From Methylophaga thalassica MP (GTDB lineage Bacteria; Pseudomonadota; Gammaproteobacteria; Nitrosococcales; Methylophagaceae): a stretch of 64,000 nt of DNA. Numbering within the stretch: position 1 is the stretch's first letter; every line of letters starts with the position of its first letter. Below the pieces are notes generated by a model, which was not told where the DNA came from, ran no database searches, and was given only the letters and a program-made list of their open reading frames with translations. The DNA is taken from positions 248,001 to 312,000 of the forward strand of contig NZ_AFIG01000001.1 in the NCBI RefSeq assembly GCF_000214595.1. The letters are read 5' to 3'. The position numbers were made by a program, and so were the translations under genes. Positions 36,367-49,410 of this stretch are shown in pieces.

Positions 36367-37233
36367 TTATACCGCAGCGGCACCTGCAACAATCTCGGAG
36401 ATCTCTTGCGTAATCGCAGCTTGTCGAGCTTTGTTGTAAACCAATTGCAAGTCATCAATAAGATCACCTGCATTGTCGCTCGCATTTTTCATTGCGATCA
36501 TTCGAGAGGCTTGCTCACAGGCAATATTCTCGACAACACCTTGGTAAACTAATGATTCGATGTAACGAACGAGCAGGTCGTCAAGTACATCTTTTGCATC
36601 AGGTTCGTAAATGTAATCCCAGTGATGGGAAAGCTCTTCGCTCGGCTTCTCAGGCTTGGCCGGTAACAACCGTACAATTTTGTTGTCCTGAGTCATGGTG
36701 TTCACGAACTCATTGTATACAAAATACAGGCTGTCGATCTGGCCTTCGTTATAAGCATCCAGCATTACCTTAACAGTACCAATCAGCTCATGCGCTTGTG
36801 GCGCATCACCTAATTGCACTTTCTGACTGACAAGGTTGACGGGCAGTCTTTTAAAGAACGTCGATGCTTTCTGGCCAATAGCACAGACATCGACTTCCAT
36901 ACCTGCATCTAACTTCGCTTTGATATCTTTCAAAACGGATTTAAACAGGTTGTTATTCAGACCGCCACATAGCCCGCGATCAGACGAAACCACAATATAT
37001 CCAACACGTTTCGTTTCTGCACGGTCCTGTAAGTACGGATGTTTGTACTCTGGATGTGCAAACGCTAAATGCTGAATAACGTTGTAAATCTTGTCTGCAT
37101 AGGGACGTGTCGCTGCCATGCGATCTTGAGCCTTACGCATTTTACTCGCAGCAACCATCTCCATTGCAGAAGTAATTTTCTGCGTATTTTTGATGCTGCC
37201 AATTTGAGTCCGTATCTCTTTACCGCTAGCCAT
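36367..37233 (-). CDS. atpG: ATP synthase gamma subunit
   Basis: 288 residues. N- and C-terminal helices form the rotor coiled coil ([60 protein letters not shown]), around a Rossmann-like middle domain. It turns inside the alpha3beta3 ring and carries torque from Fo. Confidence 0.97.
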   Translation of the reverse strand: MASGKEIRTQIGSIKNTQKITSAMEMVAASKMRKAQDRMAATRPYADKIYNVIQHLAFAHPEYKHPYLQDRAETKRVGYIVVSSDRGLCGGLNNNLFKSVLKDIKAKLDAGMEVDVCAIGQKASTFFKRLPVNLVSQKVQLGDAPQAHELIGTVKVMLDAYNEGQIDSLYFVYNEFVNTMTQDNKIVRLLPAKPEKPSEELSHHWDYIYEPDAKDVLDDLLVRYIESLVYQGVVENIACEQASRMIAMKNASDNAGDLIDDLQLVYNKARQAAITQEISEIVAGAAAV

Positions 37234-37247
37234 GACTTATGCTCCGA

Positions 37248-38789
37248 TTACCAGCTACCAGTTTTTTTAAAGCTCTCAATTGCAGTTTTCATTTGCGCTG
37301 CAATATCGTCATTAAAGTTACCGGTTTCGTTAATAGTTGCCATCAAGTCAGCTTGGTTTGAATGCATATTAGCTAATAAAGCAGCTTCGAAATCGCCAAC
37401 TTTATTCACTTCAACGTCATCCAGGAAACCTTCGTTAGCTGCGAACAGCGATACCGCCATTTCAGCCACTGACAGAGGTTGATATTGTTTCTGTTTCATC
37501 AGTTCAGTAACACGTTGACCACGATTGATTTGTGAACGTGTTGCTTCATCAAGATCAGATGCGAACTGAGCAAACGCTGCCAATTCACGATACTGAGCTA
37601 AGTCAAGACGGATACCGCCACCCAGCTTCTTGATGATTTTAGTCTGAGCTGCACCACCAACACGAGATACCGACAGACCCGCGTTAATCGCAGGACGGAT
37701 ACCTGAGTTGAACAAGTCAGTTTCAAGGAAGATCTGACCGTCAGTAATCGAAATAACGTTAGTCGGTACGAACGCAGATACGTCACCCGCTTGTGTTTCG
37801 ATGATAGGCAATGCAGTTAATGAACCTGTTTTACCTTTAACAGCACCGTTAGTTTCTTTTTCAACGTAGTCTGCGTTAACACGAGCAGCACGTTCTAACA
37901 GGCGTGAGTGAAGGTAGAAAACGTCACCAGGATAAGCTTCACGACCAGGTGGACGACGTAACAACAGAGATACCTGACGGTATGCCCATGCTTGTTTAGT
38001 TAAGTCATCATAAATGATCAGAGCATCTTCACCTTTATCACGGAAGTACTCACCCATCGAGCAACCGGCATAAGGTGCAATAAATTGCAACGCAGCAGAG
38101 TCTGATGCAGAGGCAGCAACGATGATGGTGTGATCTAAGGCACCGTGTTCTTCTAATTTACGAACAACGTTAGCAATAGAAGACGCTTTTTGACCAACAG
38201 CCACGTAGATACATTTAACGCCTGTACCTTTTTGGTTGATGATGGTGTCGATAGCAATCGCTGTTTTACCAGTTTGACGGTCACCGATAATCAGCTCACG
38301 CTGGCCACGACCGACTGGAATCATAGAGTCAACTGATTTCAAACCAGTTTGGATGGGTTGATCAACCGATTGACGAGCGATAACGCCAGGCGCTACTTTC
38401 TCAATTGGAGAAGAGCTTTCTGCGTTGATATCACCTTTACCATCAATTGGTTTACCTAGTGAGTCAACAACACGACCTAACAGTGCTTCGCCTGTTGGTA
38501 CTTCAAGAATACGACCAGTACATTTAACTTTGTCGCCTTCTGAAATGTGTTGGTAAGCACCCAGAATAACGGCACCTACTGAGTCACGCTCAAGGTTAAG
38601 GGCCATACCAAACGTGTTACCTGGGAATTCAAGCATTTCCCCTGACATCACATCTGCTAAGCCATGAATACGAACGATACCGTCGGTAACACCGACTACG
38701 GTACCTTCTGTACGCGCTTCAGTGGCCCCTTCAAAGCTTTCGATACGCTTTTTGATCAGGTCACTGATTTCTGCTGAATTCAGTTGCAT
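37248..38789 (-). CDS. atpA: ATP synthase alpha subunit
   Basis: 513 residues, the usual length. It has the non-catalytic nucleotide-binding P-loop [14 protein letters not shown], and the arginine finger and DELSEED-equivalent regions are in normal order ([28 protein letters not shown]). The N-terminal [16 protein letters not shown] binds the delta subunit. Confidence 0.98.
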   Translation of the reverse strand: MQLNSAEISDLIKKRIESFEGATEARTEGTVVGVTDGIVRIHGLADVMSGEMLEFPGNTFGMALNLERDSVGAVILGAYQHISEGDKVKCTGRILEVPTGEALLGRVVDSLGKPIDGKGDINAESSSPIEKVAPGVIARQSVDQPIQTGLKSVDSMIPVGRGQRELIIGDRQTGKTAIAIDTIINQKGTGVKCIYVAVGQKASSIANVVRKLEEHGALDHTIIVAASASDSAALQFIAPYAGCSMGEYFRDKGEDALIIYDDLTKQAWAYRQVSLLLRRPPGREAYPGDVFYLHSRLLERAARVNADYVEKETNGAVKGKTGSLTALPIIETQAGDVSAFVPTNVISITDGQIFLETDLFNSGIRPAINAGLSVSRVGGAAQTKIIKKLGGGIRLDLAQYRELAAFAQFASDLDEATRSQINRGQRVTELMKQKQYQPLSVAEMAVSLFAANEGFLDDVEVNKVGDFEAALLANMHSNQADLMATINETGNFNDDIAAQMKTAIESFKKTGSW

Positions 38790-38815
38790 CTCTGTTTCCT
38801 CTATAAACGGGCCGC

Positions 38816-39349
38816 TTATGTAATAGCGTTGGCCAGTCTGTTCAGTTTACCCACGGCAGAACCGTCGATTACCATATCGCCTGCTCGAATAATTGCACCA
38901 CCCAGTAAGCTTTCATCAATGGTTGTGTTTAATGTAATGTCACGGCCTAGACGTGCTTTCAGAGCGGCAGAAATTTTAGCGGCCTGCTCTTCCGTCAAAG
39001 GACGTGCTGAAATTACATCAGCGGTCATTAATTTTTCAGCTTCTTCACGTAATGCTTCGAAGAGAACGGTAATATCTGTCAGTAATAACAGACGGTTATT
39101 TTCTGCCAACAACAACAGAAAGTTGCGTGCATCGGCTGTCATTGCATCGCCAGCAATCTCTGCCAACAAATCAACAGCCTGCTCGTCACTTACTGCAGGG
39201 CTAGTGATAATGGATTGCATTTCTGGTTCTAAAACACATTGTGCTAAAACCGCAAGCAGGTCAGACCACGCCTTCAACTCGCCTTTTTCCTGCGCGATAG
39301 AAAATACCGCGTTGGCATAGGGACGAGCGATGGTTATTGCTTCTGCCAT
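38816..39349 (-). CDS. atpH: ATP synthase delta subunit
   Basis: 177 residues. The N-terminal helical bundle begins [22 protein letters not shown]; the C-terminal domain has the family pattern [33 protein letters not shown]. It clamps the F1 head to the peripheral stalk made of b subunits. Confidence 0.97.
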   Translation of the reverse strand: MAEAITIARPYANAVFSIAQEKGELKAWSDLLAVLAQCVLEPEMQSIITSPAVSDEQAVDLLAEIAGDAMTADARNFLLLLAENNRLLLLTDITVLFEALREEAEKLMTADVISARPLTEEQAAKISAALKARLGRDITLNTTIDESLLGGAIIRAGDMVIDGSAVGKLNRLANAIT

Positions 39350-39361
39350 CCTAACATTCCT

Positions 39362-39832
39362 CTAGATTTGGCTAACCAATTCGTCAAGCAAATCGGTGTG
39401 TGCCTTTTCATCAATTTCACGGCCGACAATTTTACTGGCACCAGCCAGCGCAATACTGCCAACTTGTGACTTCAACTCGTCACGAGCACGGTTTGCTTCC
39501 TGTTCAATCTCAGCTTTCGCCGCCGTCAGGATTCGCTCACCTTCAACACGGGCATTGTCTTTTGACTCGTCCACGATTTGATTACCACGTTTAGTTGCTT
39601 GAGCAACGATTTCATTCGCTTGCTCTTTCGCTTCGTGGATCACTTGCTGTGCACGTTTTTCAGCCAACTCTTGCTCATGTCTACCACGCTCTGCAGCTGC
39701 CAGACCGTCAGCAATTTTCTTTTTACGCTCTTCAAGCGCTTGCATGATAGGTGGCCATACATACTTCATGCAGAAGGCAATGAAGATCGCAAAAGCGATC
39801 ATCTGGCCTATGATGGTTGCATTGATATTCAT
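39362..39832 (-). CDS. atpF: ATP synthase b subunit
   Basis: 156 residues. One N-terminal membrane helix (GQMIAFAIFIAFCMKYVWPPI) is followed by a long charged coiled coil rich in Ala, Glu and Lys (ALEERKKKIADGLAAAERGRHEQELAEKR) that forms the peripheral stalk. Confidence 0.97.
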   Translation of the reverse strand: MNINATIIGQMIAFAIFIAFCMKYVWPPIMQALEERKKKIADGLAAAERGRHEQELAEKRAQQVIHEAKEQANEIVAQATKRGNQIVDESKDNARVEGERILTAAKAEIEQEANRARDELKSQVGSIALAGASKIVGREIDEKAHTDLLDELVSQI

Positions 39833-39872
39833 GCCTGTACCTCTAATTTATCGCTAATGGGAAGTTATAATC

Positions 39873-40115
<243 letters not shown>

Positions 40116-40163
40116 CTACAAAAAGTAAAGACTAAAAACAAAAAGTTAAAAACCCAACAAACA

Positions 40164-41448
<1,285 letters not shown>

Positions 41449-41491
41449 TTTTTCCACTTGGATTTAGTCTTTGCGTTAAGCAAATCATGGC

Positions 41492-41521
41492 ATTATATAG
41501 ACGTATACTTAGCCGGGTCAA
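41492..41521 (-). promoter_or_regulatory. Promoter of the atp operon
   Basis: On the minus strand TTGACC-N18-TATAAT, a good sigma-70 promoter, gives a start near 41485, about 30 bp upstream of atpI. Confidence 0.75.
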
Positions 41522-41559
41522 CGACAATTATCGACTTCAATACGATATTCACTACTCAT

Positions 41560-41647
41560 GTCAGGATACAGAATCCTGACTATTGGAACTAAGTTCTCAA
41601 CTTAGATCATCGGCTATCCTAGCTATATCTTAATCTGTACTCAGATT
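41560..41647. repeat. Three successive small inverted repeats
   Basis: GTCAGGAT-ACAGA-ATCCTGAC (41560-41580), CTAAGTT-CTC-AACTTAG (41589-41605) and AATCTG-TACT-CAGATT (41632-41647) are all perfect. They lie between the 3' end of the chemoreceptor gene and the atp promoter. None has a T-run; they could be RNA-stabilising hairpins or operators. Confidence 0.65.
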
Positions 41648-41657
41648 GATCCATTCT

Positions 41658-43517
41658 CTAGGCAACTTCCTGTGTTAGTCTCGTTGGTAAAGCCAGTCCT
41701 TTCGGGGACAGTTTAAATTTCTCACAATGTGCCAGATAAAGTTTTTTCAGTTCTTCTTCACCCATCAGATTGCCAGCTTCATCACGATAACTGATATTCC
41801 CAGCCACGGGCTCACCCTGCCATCTTTTTTCAATGGCTGTACGCTCACTTTGTGTTTTGAACCAAGTAATAAACTCATTGGCTTTTGCCAGTAAACGATA
41901 GCTTGATGCCCAGGCATTAACTGCCATCGTATAGTAATAAGGCTGTTCCGCAATATTGCCAGGAATAATTTCAATCTTGTTATACCATGGACTGGCCGGG
42001 TTTTTACTGGCCCAGTGATAAATTGGCAGATCGACGCCAAACGCATCTACAACACCATCAGCAAGACAGTGATGTATTCTGGACTGATCGGAATAAGCGA
42101 TTAAATTCTCCAACATCACCTTTCCATCAGGTTTATTTTCATTACTGCTCCAACGCACTCCTCTATGCTCTAATAAATCGAATGCCGCCGGGTCATTAAT
42201 GATGCCTAATACTTTACCGTCTAAGTCATTAACACCATTGATTCGCTTATCCCCTTTTCTTCTTGCTAACACCCAGTGAAGATAAGTATAGGCTTCTGAA
42301 TAAGCCACATTGTCGTACTCGGCTGATGGCGGCAATGCACTAATAACAATATCTGCCGGCGGTTCACCAAATTTCTTACCTGCTGTGAGTAATTCGGTGC
42401 ACATGTCCCACGGTGCTTCGATAAATTCGCACTCTACCCCGAGATAACTAGCAAATGCTTTAGCATAATCTATATCCAAGCCCTCAAGTGGTCCGCCTAA
42501 TTTCTCGCGAAAAGATAAACCAACAAAATTGGGTTCAACAGCAACGCGTAATTTTCCACGATTCAAAATATCATCCAGCTGATCGTGGGCGGCATCAGGC
42601 ACCAGATACAATTTTTTTAAGGTATTATCAAAAGCCCCTATCGCTTTGTCGATATTGGCATTCTGAATATCGATCTCATCCAAACCAGAACTCATCTCTT
42701 CCACAACATCATTAATGATGCGGTTTTTACCCTTTATACGCTCCATGGAACCCGAGCTTAAATCCAGCGTTTCAAAAATGACGGCCGTGTTATTCATGAC
42801 AAGTCGGAGTTGATCACTGATCGATTGGAATAGCTGCGTTAATTGTGCCGTAGCAGCTTGTATGACCTCGACGAAATTGTCGAGCCGTTGCTTATTGGTC
42901 TGGCTGATATTTTGTAATTCATCGTTGACCACTGTGAAATCAAGCTGTTTAGCTGCTTGCTGAGCCTGTTCCATGGTCACAGAAGCAAGTCGTCTTACTT
43001 CATCGGCCACAACCGCAAACCCCCTGCCATGTTCTCCCGCCCTGGCAGCTTCAATCGCTGCGTTTAAGGCTAGCAAATTAACGCCTTTTCCGATTTCTAA
43101 AATACCGTCTAACACGTCGGTAACATTATGAGATTTTTCGGCAAGCGTCTGACTGATCTGCTCCATCGCTTCACTAACCGAGGTGTTTACCTCTTTTACT
43201 TCAACATCAATTTGTGACTGTAAAGCACCTACCGTTGAATTTGAGCTGTTTAGATAATCATTTGCCATATTCAGTTCAGCATCGAGCTTGCTTGTTCGCT
43301 GACTGATTTCAGATAAAAAGTTGTCTTGTACTTCCAAAGCACGAAAAATCTGGCGTGATAATTGGGATGTTTGGGAGCTGACTAACTGCAAAGCTCGGTA
43401 GAACCGTTTTTCATCTTCACTAAAAGCCACCTCTTCAACAGGGACTTCCATCACTTGTGTATCATATAGTGACTGTTTAGAAACAGGATTGCTAAGAATT
43501 CTTCTTAATAAACTCAT
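41658..43517 (-). CDS. Soluble chemoreceptor-like signalling protein fused to a solute-binding domain
   Basis: 619 residues with no signal peptide and no membrane segment. Residues ~45-310 are an MCP cytoplasmic signalling hairpin; its tip is [34 protein letters not shown] (~145-178). Residues ~325-600 resemble a type 3 periplasmic solute-binding protein ([56 protein letters not shown]), normally found outside the membrane. In the usual design the sensor is N-terminal and the MCP part C-terminal; here the order is reversed and the whole is cytosolic. It probably reports an internal amino-acid-like ligand to CheA. No che genes are in the window. Confidence 0.85.
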   Translation of the reverse strand: MSLLRRILSNPVSKQSLYDTQVMEVPVEEVAFSEDEKRFYRALQLVSSQTSQLSRQIFRALEVQDNFLSEISQRTSKLDAELNMANDYLNSSNSTVGALQSQIDVEVKEVNTSVSEAMEQISQTLAEKSHNVTDVLDGILEIGKGVNLLALNAAIEAARAGEHGRGFAVVADEVRRLASVTMEQAQQAAKQLDFTVVNDELQNISQTNKQRLDNFVEVIQAATAQLTQLFQSISDQLRLVMNNTAVIFETLDLSSGSMERIKGKNRIINDVVEEMSSGLDEIDIQNANIDKAIGAFDNTLKKLYLVPDAAHDQLDDILNRGKLRVAVEPNFVGLSFREKLGGPLEGLDIDYAKAFASYLGVECEFIEAPWDMCTELLTAGKKFGEPPADIVISALPPSAEYDNVAYSEAYTYLHWVLARRKGDKRINGVNDLDGKVLGIINDPAAFDLLEHRGVRWSSNENKPDGKVMLENLIAYSDQSRIHHCLADGVVDAFGVDLPIYHWASKNPASPWYNKIEIIPGNIAEQPYYYTMAVNAWASSYRLLAKANEFITWFKTQSERTAIEKRWQGEPVAGNISYRDEAGNLMGEEELKKLYLAHCEKFKLSPKGLALPTRLTQEVA

Positions 43518-43811
43518 TGGCTAAAATTCCAAATACATAGGCATATATTTGGTTTATGCAATAGCCAGTCCAATCTCTGGTTATATTTTCTAGACTTTGA
43601 AAATAGCTAATAACGATCAGTTAAACCATAAAAAGTAAGCGCACACTCACATTTAAGCCTCTACGATTCAATGGATTTATATATGAATCTTTTTTTGAGG
43701 ATGAAGTTGTATTTAACAAGACTTATTGCTCGTCAACCGTGGTTAACGCACCACAGGAATGCAAAGTTTCATTTTTGTGCATTTATTCTGTAAATTCTGA
43801 AAACAAATCCA
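43518..43811. other. 294-bp intergenic region between the chemoreceptor gene and parB
   Basis: AT-rich, without a gene, terminator or clear promoter that I can defend; a 5-bp GTGGT/ACCAC inverted repeat near 43740 is the only structure. It should contain the chemoreceptor promoter. Confidence 0.5.
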
Positions 43812-44672
43812 TTATGCCCCAATCTGCTTCATCAGATTTTTTAACTCATCAATGTTGGCATAATCAAAGACAAGCTTACCTTTACCATTAGCTCGATGTT
43901 TTATGCTAATTCCTTTGCCTAACTTATTGACAATTCGCTTTTCTAGCTCTTCGATATCCGCTTGCACGACAGCTGGCTCAGCTTTTTTCTCTGGTGAAGG
44001 CTTTAGAATGCGTCTGATCAGCTGTTCTGTTTCTCTGACAGACAGTACCTTTTCCACAATTTGCTTAGCCGCTTCTGATTGAACAGTACCTTCAAGCCCT
44101 AGCAAGGCTCGGGCATGGCCCATCTCAATATCGCCATTTTCCAGCATACGTTTAACATCATCATTCAGATTACGTAGTCGCAATAAATTAGTCACCGTAG
44201 CACGAGACTTACCAACCGCTTCAGCCGCCTGCTGATGGGTCATTTCAAACTCTTCACGTAAACGGAATAAGGCATTAGCTTCTTCCATCGGGTTGAGGTT
44301 TTCACGCTGAATATTTTCAATCAAGGCCATGGCAATGGCACTTCTGTCAGAAACGTCACGAATTAATACCGGTACTTCCACAAGCCCCGCCATTCTGGAT
44401 GCTCGCCAACGGCGTTCACCAGCCACTATTTCATATTTACCTTCACCGATAGGGCGAACAACAATTGGCTGAACCAGTCCTTGGGCACGGATAGAGTCGG
44501 CCAGTTCTTCCAGAGACTCTTGAGACATATCAATACGTGGCTGATATTTGCCCGGCTGAATCATATCAAGAGGAAAATGTTGCAAACTATCATCTAGATT
44601 TGCGTTTTCTTCCTGATGAACATCCGCAAGCAAGGCATCTAGCCCTCGTCCCAAACCTCTTTTTTTACTCAT
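43812..44672 (-). CDS. parB: Chromosome-partitioning protein ParB
   Basis: 286 residues. The CTPase/N-engagement domain contains GERRWRASRMAG; the helix-turn-helix is QQAAEAVGKSRATVTNLLRL; a C-terminal dimerisation domain ends the protein. It loads on parS near the origin and segregates the chromosome with ParA. I saw no palindromic parS (TTTCACGTGAAA-like) in this window. Confidence 0.95.
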   Translation of the reverse strand: MSKKRGLGRGLDALLADVHQEENANLDDSLQHFPLDMIQPGKYQPRIDMSQESLEELADSIRAQGLVQPIVVRPIGEGKYEIVAGERRWRASRMAGLVEVPVLIRDVSDRSAIAMALIENIQRENLNPMEEANALFRLREEFEMTHQQAAEAVGKSRATVTNLLRLRNLNDDVKRMLENGDIEMGHARALLGLEGTVQSEAAKQIVEKVLSVRETEQLIRRILKPSPEKKAEPAVVQADIEELEKRIVNKLGKGISIKHRANGKGKLVFDYANIDELKNLMKQIGA

Positions 44673-44687
44673 TCTCTATCAACCTTG

Positions 44688-45464
44688 TCATTTAGCACTT
44701 TGCTTTTGTCGTCGCATAAATTCACTGGCTAGCGCCATGTAAGCAATCGACCCTCTAGAGGCCCGGTCATAATTCAATACAGGTAATCCATAACTCGGCG
44801 CTTCAGCTAACCTGACGTTTCTTGGAATAATCGAGTGAAAAACCTTTGCGTCAAAATGGCTAATCAATTGCCGAGAAACCTCATTGGCAAGATTATTCCG
44901 AGCATCAAACATGGTTCTTAATAATCCGGTGACTTCCAGATTGGGGTTGGCTCGCTGTTTTACCCGTTCAATCGTTTTCAGTAATGACGATAAACCTTCA
45001 AGTGCATAATATTCGCATTGAATCGGAATCAAAACACCCTGTGCTGCAACCAACGCATTGACGGTAAGCATACTCAATGAGGGCGGACAGTCAATCAGAA
45101 TGTAATCATATTTATCACGTGTTGACTCAAGCGCAAGACGTAAACGATGCTCTCGCAGCTTAATCTCCAGTAACTCGACCTCAGCCGCCGTTAAATCAGC
45201 GTTGGTTGGCATGACATCAAAGCCAATCTCATCGGGTCGAATAATGGCATCAACTGCCCGCGCCTCAGCCATAATCACTTCATAACTGCTGTTTTCTATC
45301 TGATTTTTATCCAGCCCGCATCCTGTTGTCGCATTTCCCTGCGGGTCAAGATCAATGAGCAAGACTTTTTTACCATAATCGGCCAGTGACGCTGCCAGAT
45401 TAACTGTTGTGGTCGTTTTACCCACTCCCCCTTTCTGGTTGGTCACCGCAAAGATATCGCCCAT
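44688..45464 (-). CDS. parA: Chromosome-partitioning ATPase ParA (Soj)
   Basis: 258 residues, with the deviant Walker A KGGVGKTTTTVNLA at the N-terminus and the Walker B DYILIDCPPSLSMLT. It forms ATP-bound dimers on DNA that move ParB-parS complexes. Sixteen bp before parB, nine bp after rsmG. Confidence 0.96.
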   Translation of the reverse strand: MGDIFAVTNQKGGVGKTTTTVNLAASLADYGKKVLLIDLDPQGNATTGCGLDKNQIENSSYEVIMAEARAVDAIIRPDEIGFDVMPTNADLTAAEVELLEIKLREHRLRLALESTRDKYDYILIDCPPSLSMLTVNALVAAQGVLIPIQCEYYALEGLSSLLKTIERVKQRANPNLEVTGLLRTMFDARNNLANEVSRQLISHFDAKVFHSIIPRNVRLAEAPSYGLPVLNYDRASRGSIAYMALASEFMRRQKQSAK

Positions 45465-45472
45465 ACTTAGTC

Positions 45473-46102
45473 TTAGTCCTTGATAAGTCTTACTAAATGT
45501 CTTTCACCATCACACTCAGGCACGTTTAAAGATATGACATCGTGCAAATGAAAGTCTGTAGATTCAAATGCTAATTCTTCTTCTGGGTAAGTGCCTTTCA
45601 TCAGCACTAATTTGCCACCCTCCTCACAATGACAACCGGCAAGCTGAATGATGTCATCAATACTGGCAAATGCCCGAGCCGTGATAATAGCAAATTTAGG
45701 TAAAGATACCTGTTCTACACGCCCATGCACAACCGTGACATTATCTAAGGCAAGTTCTGCTTTGACTTGTTGTAAAAAACGCGTTTTTTTTGAGTTACTA
45801 TCAAGTAAGGTGACCCGCGTTTGCGGTTGGCAGATAGCAACGGGCACACCAGGTAAGCCTCCACCGGTACCTACATCTAATAATGATATTGATGTGATAT
45901 AGGGCAATACTGAGAGACTATCGATAATATGACGGGCCATCATTTGCTCAGGCTCGCGAATGGATGTCAGGTTGTATACCTTGTTCCATTTATGTAACAA
46001 CATCACGTAAGCGACAAGTTTCTGGCATTGTTCGTCGGCTAACGTTAGCCCAAGTAACTCACATCCACGCTTTAACTGGTTTAATAGACTTTGCTCAAGC
46101 AT
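45473..46102 (-). CDS. rsmG: 16S rRNA m7G527 methyltransferase
   Basis: 209 residues, class I methyltransferase with the SAM motif SLLDVGTGGGLPGVPVAI. It methylates G527 of 16S rRNA; loss gives low-level streptomycin resistance in other bacteria. Its start overlaps the mnmG stop by one base (TAATG). Confidence 0.95.
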   Translation of the reverse strand: MLEQSLLNQLKRGCELLGLTLADEQCQKLVAYVMLLHKWNKVYNLTSIREPEQMMARHIIDSLSVLPYITSISLLDVGTGGGLPGVPVAICQPQTRVTLLDSNSKKTRFLQQVKAELALDNVTVVHGRVEQVSLPKFAIITARAFASIDDIIQLAGCHCEEGGKLVLMKGTYPEEELAFESTDFHLHDVISLNVPECDGERHLVRLIKD

Positions 46103-47985
46103 TAACTCGCTTCGCTCATTCCGCTACGCTTTAAATGCACTAATAATAGTGAGACGGCGGCGGGCGTCACACCTGAAATTCGTGCAGCCTGACCTAAATT
46201 TCCTGGCCTTGCCTGTTCTAGTTTCTCACGAACTTCATTAGACAAACCACGAACGTTTTTATAGTCCATATCCAGTGGCAATTCTGTGTTCTCATGGCGT
46301 TGCAAACGTTCGATCTCATTTTGCTGACGATCAATGTAACCCGAATATTTAGCCTGAATCACCACCTGCTCAGCCACATCATCAGCAATATCTTGCTCTT
46401 CACCCATCAAATCAAGCAGTCCTGCATAATCAACTTTCGGGCGTCGCAGTAATTCTTTTGCTGAAGCAACTTTATTCAGTTTCTCACCTAAGACTTGTTC
46501 AGCTCTTTCTTGATCCACTTTTTCCGGTACAAACTTGTAACTGTCCAGACGGGCATTTTCTTTGGCGACAGCATCCTGCTTCTCATTGAATACCGCCCAG
46601 CGCTCGTCATCTACCAACCCAAGTTGACGGGCAATTGGTGTCAGGCGAATATCCGCATTGTCTTCGCGAAGCATTAAACGATATTCAGCGCGGCTGGTGA
46701 ACATGCGATATGGCTCGCGGGTACCAGAGGTAATTAAATCATCAATAAGTACGCCCATATAGGCTTCATCACGACGCGGATACCACTGTTCTTCACCACG
46801 CGCTTGTAAACCCGCATTGAGACCAGCAATCAGACCTTGTGCCCCAGCTTCTTCATAACCCGTTGTACCATTAATCTGACCAGCAAAAAATAATCCAGCC
46901 ATGTGTTTGGTTTCTAACCAGGGATGCAGATCACGTGGATCAAAAAAGTCATACTCAATCGCATAACCTGGTCTGGTAATGTGCGCATTTTCCAAACCTT
47001 TCATAGAACGGACAATTTCATATTGCACATCAAACGGCAGGCTTGTTGATATGCCGTTGGGATAGACTTCACCACATTCCAGACCTTCTGGCTCCAGGAA
47101 AATCTGATGGGACTGACGATCAGCAAAACGAACGACTTTATCTTCAATTGAAGGACAGTAACGTGGACCAATACCTTCAATTTCACCGCTATACATCGGG
47201 GAGCGGTCCAGATTATTTCTGATCACATCATGAGTTCGCTCATTGGTGTGAGTAATAAAGCACGAGATTTGGCGAGGATGATGCTCAGTTTTACCTAAGA
47301 AAGAAAAAACAGGGGTCGGTGTATCACCGGGTTGCTCGGTCAGTTCTGAGAAATTAATACTGTTGATATCAATACGTGGTGGTGTACCGGTTTTTAAGCG
47401 ATCAACTCTAAAAGGTAAAGCACGCAGGCGTTGGGATAAAGCAATAGAAGCAGGATCGCCAGCGCGACCACCTTGATGATGTTGTAAGCCAATATGAATT
47501 AAACCGCCAAGGAAGGTACCCACCGTTAACACAACGGCTTTAGCTGAGAAACGTAAACCCGCTTGTGTCACGACACCAACAACTCGATCATTTTCCACAA
47601 CAAGATCATCGACTGGTTGCTGGAATATATATAGGTTGGGTTGATTTTCCAGGTAAGCCCGCACTGCCGCTTTATAACGAATACGATCGGCCTGAGCACG
47701 TGTCGCTCTTACTGCTGGCCCCTTGCTGGAGTTCAATGTACGAAATTGAATACCCGCTCTGTCAGCGGCTTTTGCCATAATCCCGCCCATGGCATCAATT
47801 TCTTTGACCAGATGACCTTTACCAATGCCACCGATTGCTGGATTACAACTCATTTGCCCCAGTGTCTCGATGTTTTGCGTCAATAGTAGTGTCTTCACAC
47901 CTTGACGTGCAGACGCTAAAGCCGCTTCAGTCCCGGCATGACCACCGCCAACAACGATGACCTCGTAATGATCCTGGAAACTCAT
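46102..47985 (-). CDS. mnmG: tRNA uridine 5-carboxymethylaminomethyl enzyme MnmG (GidA)
   Basis: 627 residues. The FAD-binding [19 protein letters not shown] opens the protein, followed by the conserved [17 protein letters not shown], and the C-terminal helical GidA domain ends near [16 protein letters not shown]. With MnmE it modifies the wobble U34 of several tRNAs. First gene of the mnmG-rsmG-parAB group, often near oriC in gammaproteobacteria, though no DnaA-box cluster was seen here. Confidence 0.96.
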   Translation of the reverse strand: MSFQDHYEVIVVGGGHAGTEAALASARQGVKTLLLTQNIETLGQMSCNPAIGGIGKGHLVKEIDAMGGIMAKAADRAGIQFRTLNSSKGPAVRATRAQADRIRYKAAVRAYLENQPNLYIFQQPVDDLVVENDRVVGVVTQAGLRFSAKAVVLTVGTFLGGLIHIGLQHHQGGRAGDPASIALSQRLRALPFRVDRLKTGTPPRIDINSINFSELTEQPGDTPTPVFSFLGKTEHHPRQISCFITHTNERTHDVIRNNLDRSPMYSGEIEGIGPRYCPSIEDKVVRFADRQSHQIFLEPEGLECGEVYPNGISTSLPFDVQYEIVRSMKGLENAHITRPGYAIEYDFFDPRDLHPWLETKHMAGLFFAGQINGTTGYEEAGAQGLIAGLNAGLQARGEEQWYPRRDEAYMGVLIDDLITSGTREPYRMFTSRAEYRLMLREDNADIRLTPIARQLGLVDDERWAVFNEKQDAVAKENARLDSYKFVPEKVDQERAEQVLGEKLNKVASAKELLRRPKVDYAGLLDLMGEEQDIADDVAEQVVIQAKYSGYIDRQQNEIERLQRHENTELPLDMDYKNVRGLSNEVREKLEQARPGNLGQAARISGVTPAAVSLLLVHLKRSGMSEAS

Positions 47986-48087
47986 ATCACACCAACAATC
48001 TAAAAAATAAAGAGGGTAATTTTAACATGCTGTTAATAATGTTTGCCTATAATTCAAACGTTTATCTTACAAACCACTGAGGACATT

Positions 48088-48441
48088 ATGGAAAAAAACC
48101 GTGGCATTAAGCGCTTACTCTTCGCTCTGGTCTACTCATGGCAAGGTCTCATCTCAGCCTTGAAACACGAAGAGGCCTTTCGTCAGGAGTTTTTTGCGTT
48201 TGTTTTTTTAACCGCTATCAGCTTTTATCTTGATGTCACAGCGGTCGAACGGTTACTGATGATTTCCAGTGTTGTTTTAGTGATGATCGTTGAAGTATTG
48301 AACTCGGCCATTGAAACTGTTGTTGATCGTGTCAGTACAGATAAACACAAATTATCTGGCCGAGCTAAAGACTATGGTTCTTTTGCTGTGTTAATGACCA
48401 TCTTGATTGCTACTGCTACCTGGCTGACTATTTTGCTTTAG
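48088..48441 (+). CDS. dgkA: Diacylglycerol kinase
   Basis: 117 residues from the ATG at 48088, supported by TGAGGAC upstream. It is a small three-helix membrane kinase of the DgkA type, with the conserved [14 protein letters not shown] active-site segment. It phosphorylates diacylglycerol to recycle it into phospholipid synthesis. The last 14 bp overlap the convergent lgt gene. Confidence 0.92.
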   Translation: MEKNRGIKRLLFALVYSWQGLISALKHEEAFRQEFFAFVFLTAISFYLDVTAVERLLMISSVVLVMIVEVLNSAIETVVDRVSTDKHKLSGRAKDYGSFAVLMTILIATATWLTILL

Positions 48442-49219
48442 CACCCATTCTATAAGATGCCACCATTAATAAGATGCCAAACACAATCATCGGTAAACAG
48501 AGAATTTGGCCCATCGTTAACCAGTCAAACGCTAAATAGCCATACTGAGCATCAGGAATACGAACAAACTCGATGATAAAGCGGAAAAATCCATATCCCA
48601 GCAAGAACAAACCAGAAACCGCCGCTTTCGGTCTCGGTTTAGAAGAGAACCACCATAAAATGATAAACAACAAGACACCTTCTAATGCCGCTTCATAAAG
48701 CTGTGAAGGATGTCTTGGTAATGGCCCTGCACCTGGAAAAATCATGGCCCAGGGTACATCACTGACTTTTCCCCATAATTCACCATTAATAAAGTTACCA
48801 ATGCGACCGAACATCAAACCGATCGGTACCATCGGTGCAATAAAATCACTGATCTCAAAAAAAGATTTCCCGGTTTTTCTACCAAACCACCAAAAAGCTG
48901 TCAGCACACCCAGTAAACCACCATGGAACGACATACCGCCCTGCCAGATTTTGAATAGATTCAGTGGGTTTTCCAGGTTAGTCTGCAAGTCATAAAAAAT
49001 GGCATAGCCTAAACGACCACCAATAATGACACCGACCGCACCATAAAAAAGTAAGTCTTCTAATTGTTGTCGGGTCCAGTCTGTTTTATTTACACGGTAA
49101 AGACCTAGCAACCACACAAACAAAAAACCAAATAGATACATCAACCCATACCAATGAATGTGCAGAGGGCCAATGCTTAAGGCGATAGGATCAATTTGGG
49201 GATACGTCATCTGTGTCAC
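48428..49219 (-). CDS. lgt: Prolipoprotein diacylglyceryl transferase
   Basis: 263 residues, seven hydrophobic helices, with the Lgt signature [13 protein letters not shown] and the conserved RHPSQLYEA. It attaches diacylglycerol from phosphatidylglycerol to the lipobox Cys of lipoproteins. Convergent with dgkA, whose product uses the other lipid product of envelope metabolism. Confidence 0.95.
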   Translation of the reverse strand: MTQMTYPQIDPIALSIGPLHIHWYGLMYLFGFLFVWLLGLYRVNKTDWTRQQLEDLLFYGAVGVIIGGRLGYAIFYDLQTNLENPLNLFKIWQGGMSFHGGLLGVLTAFWWFGRKTGKSFFEISDFIAPMVPIGLMFGRIGNFINGELWGKVSDVPWAMIFPGAGPLPRHPSQLYEAALEGVLLFIILWWFSSKPRPKAAVSGLFLLGYGFFRFIIEFVRIPDAQYGYLAFDWLTMGQILCLPMIVFGILLMVASYRMGAKAK

Positions 49220-49282
49220 TCTATATAAAGTACAGCAATCATACCAATTCAGTGCATTTAACGCGAAAGATAAAATCTTATC

Positions 49283-49330
49283 TGCACCATTTTGGACAAA
49301 GCGTCAAATTTATCGCACCAAATTGATCAC
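49283..49330 (+). promoter_or_regulatory. Two NtrC-like sites upstream of the TorF porin
   Basis: TGCACCATTTTGGACA at 49283 and CGCACCAAATTGATCA at 49314 both contain the GCACCA half-site of the NtrC consensus TGCACCA-N3-TGGTGCA; the second half is imperfect in each. The 31-bp spacing is three helical turns. They lie about 80-130 bp upstream of the sigma-54 start. The second one overlaps an FNR-like TTGATCACAATCAT at 49323-49336. Confidence 0.5.
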
Positions 49331-49394
49331 AATCATCTGGTTAATGCTATCCGTTGACCATCTATATCTCTGTTTTATATAAAATTTGTAAAGT

Positions 49395-49410
49395 TGGCAC
49401 ACATTCTGCT
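49395..49410 (+). promoter_or_regulatory. Sigma-54 promoter of torF-family/glnK/amtB genes
   Basis: TGGCAC-ACATT-CTGCT fits TGGCAC-N5-TTGC(A/T) with one mismatch and exactly 10 bases between the GG and GC elements. The start would be near 49420. A possible sigma-70 promoter (TTGACC-N18-TATAAA, 49354-49383) lies just upstream. Confidence 0.8.

Noticed and set aside
47986-48087. Possible oriC next to mnmG
   Set aside because: The intergenic region is short, without DnaA boxes or dnaA/dnaN; origin is often near this cluster but not visible here.
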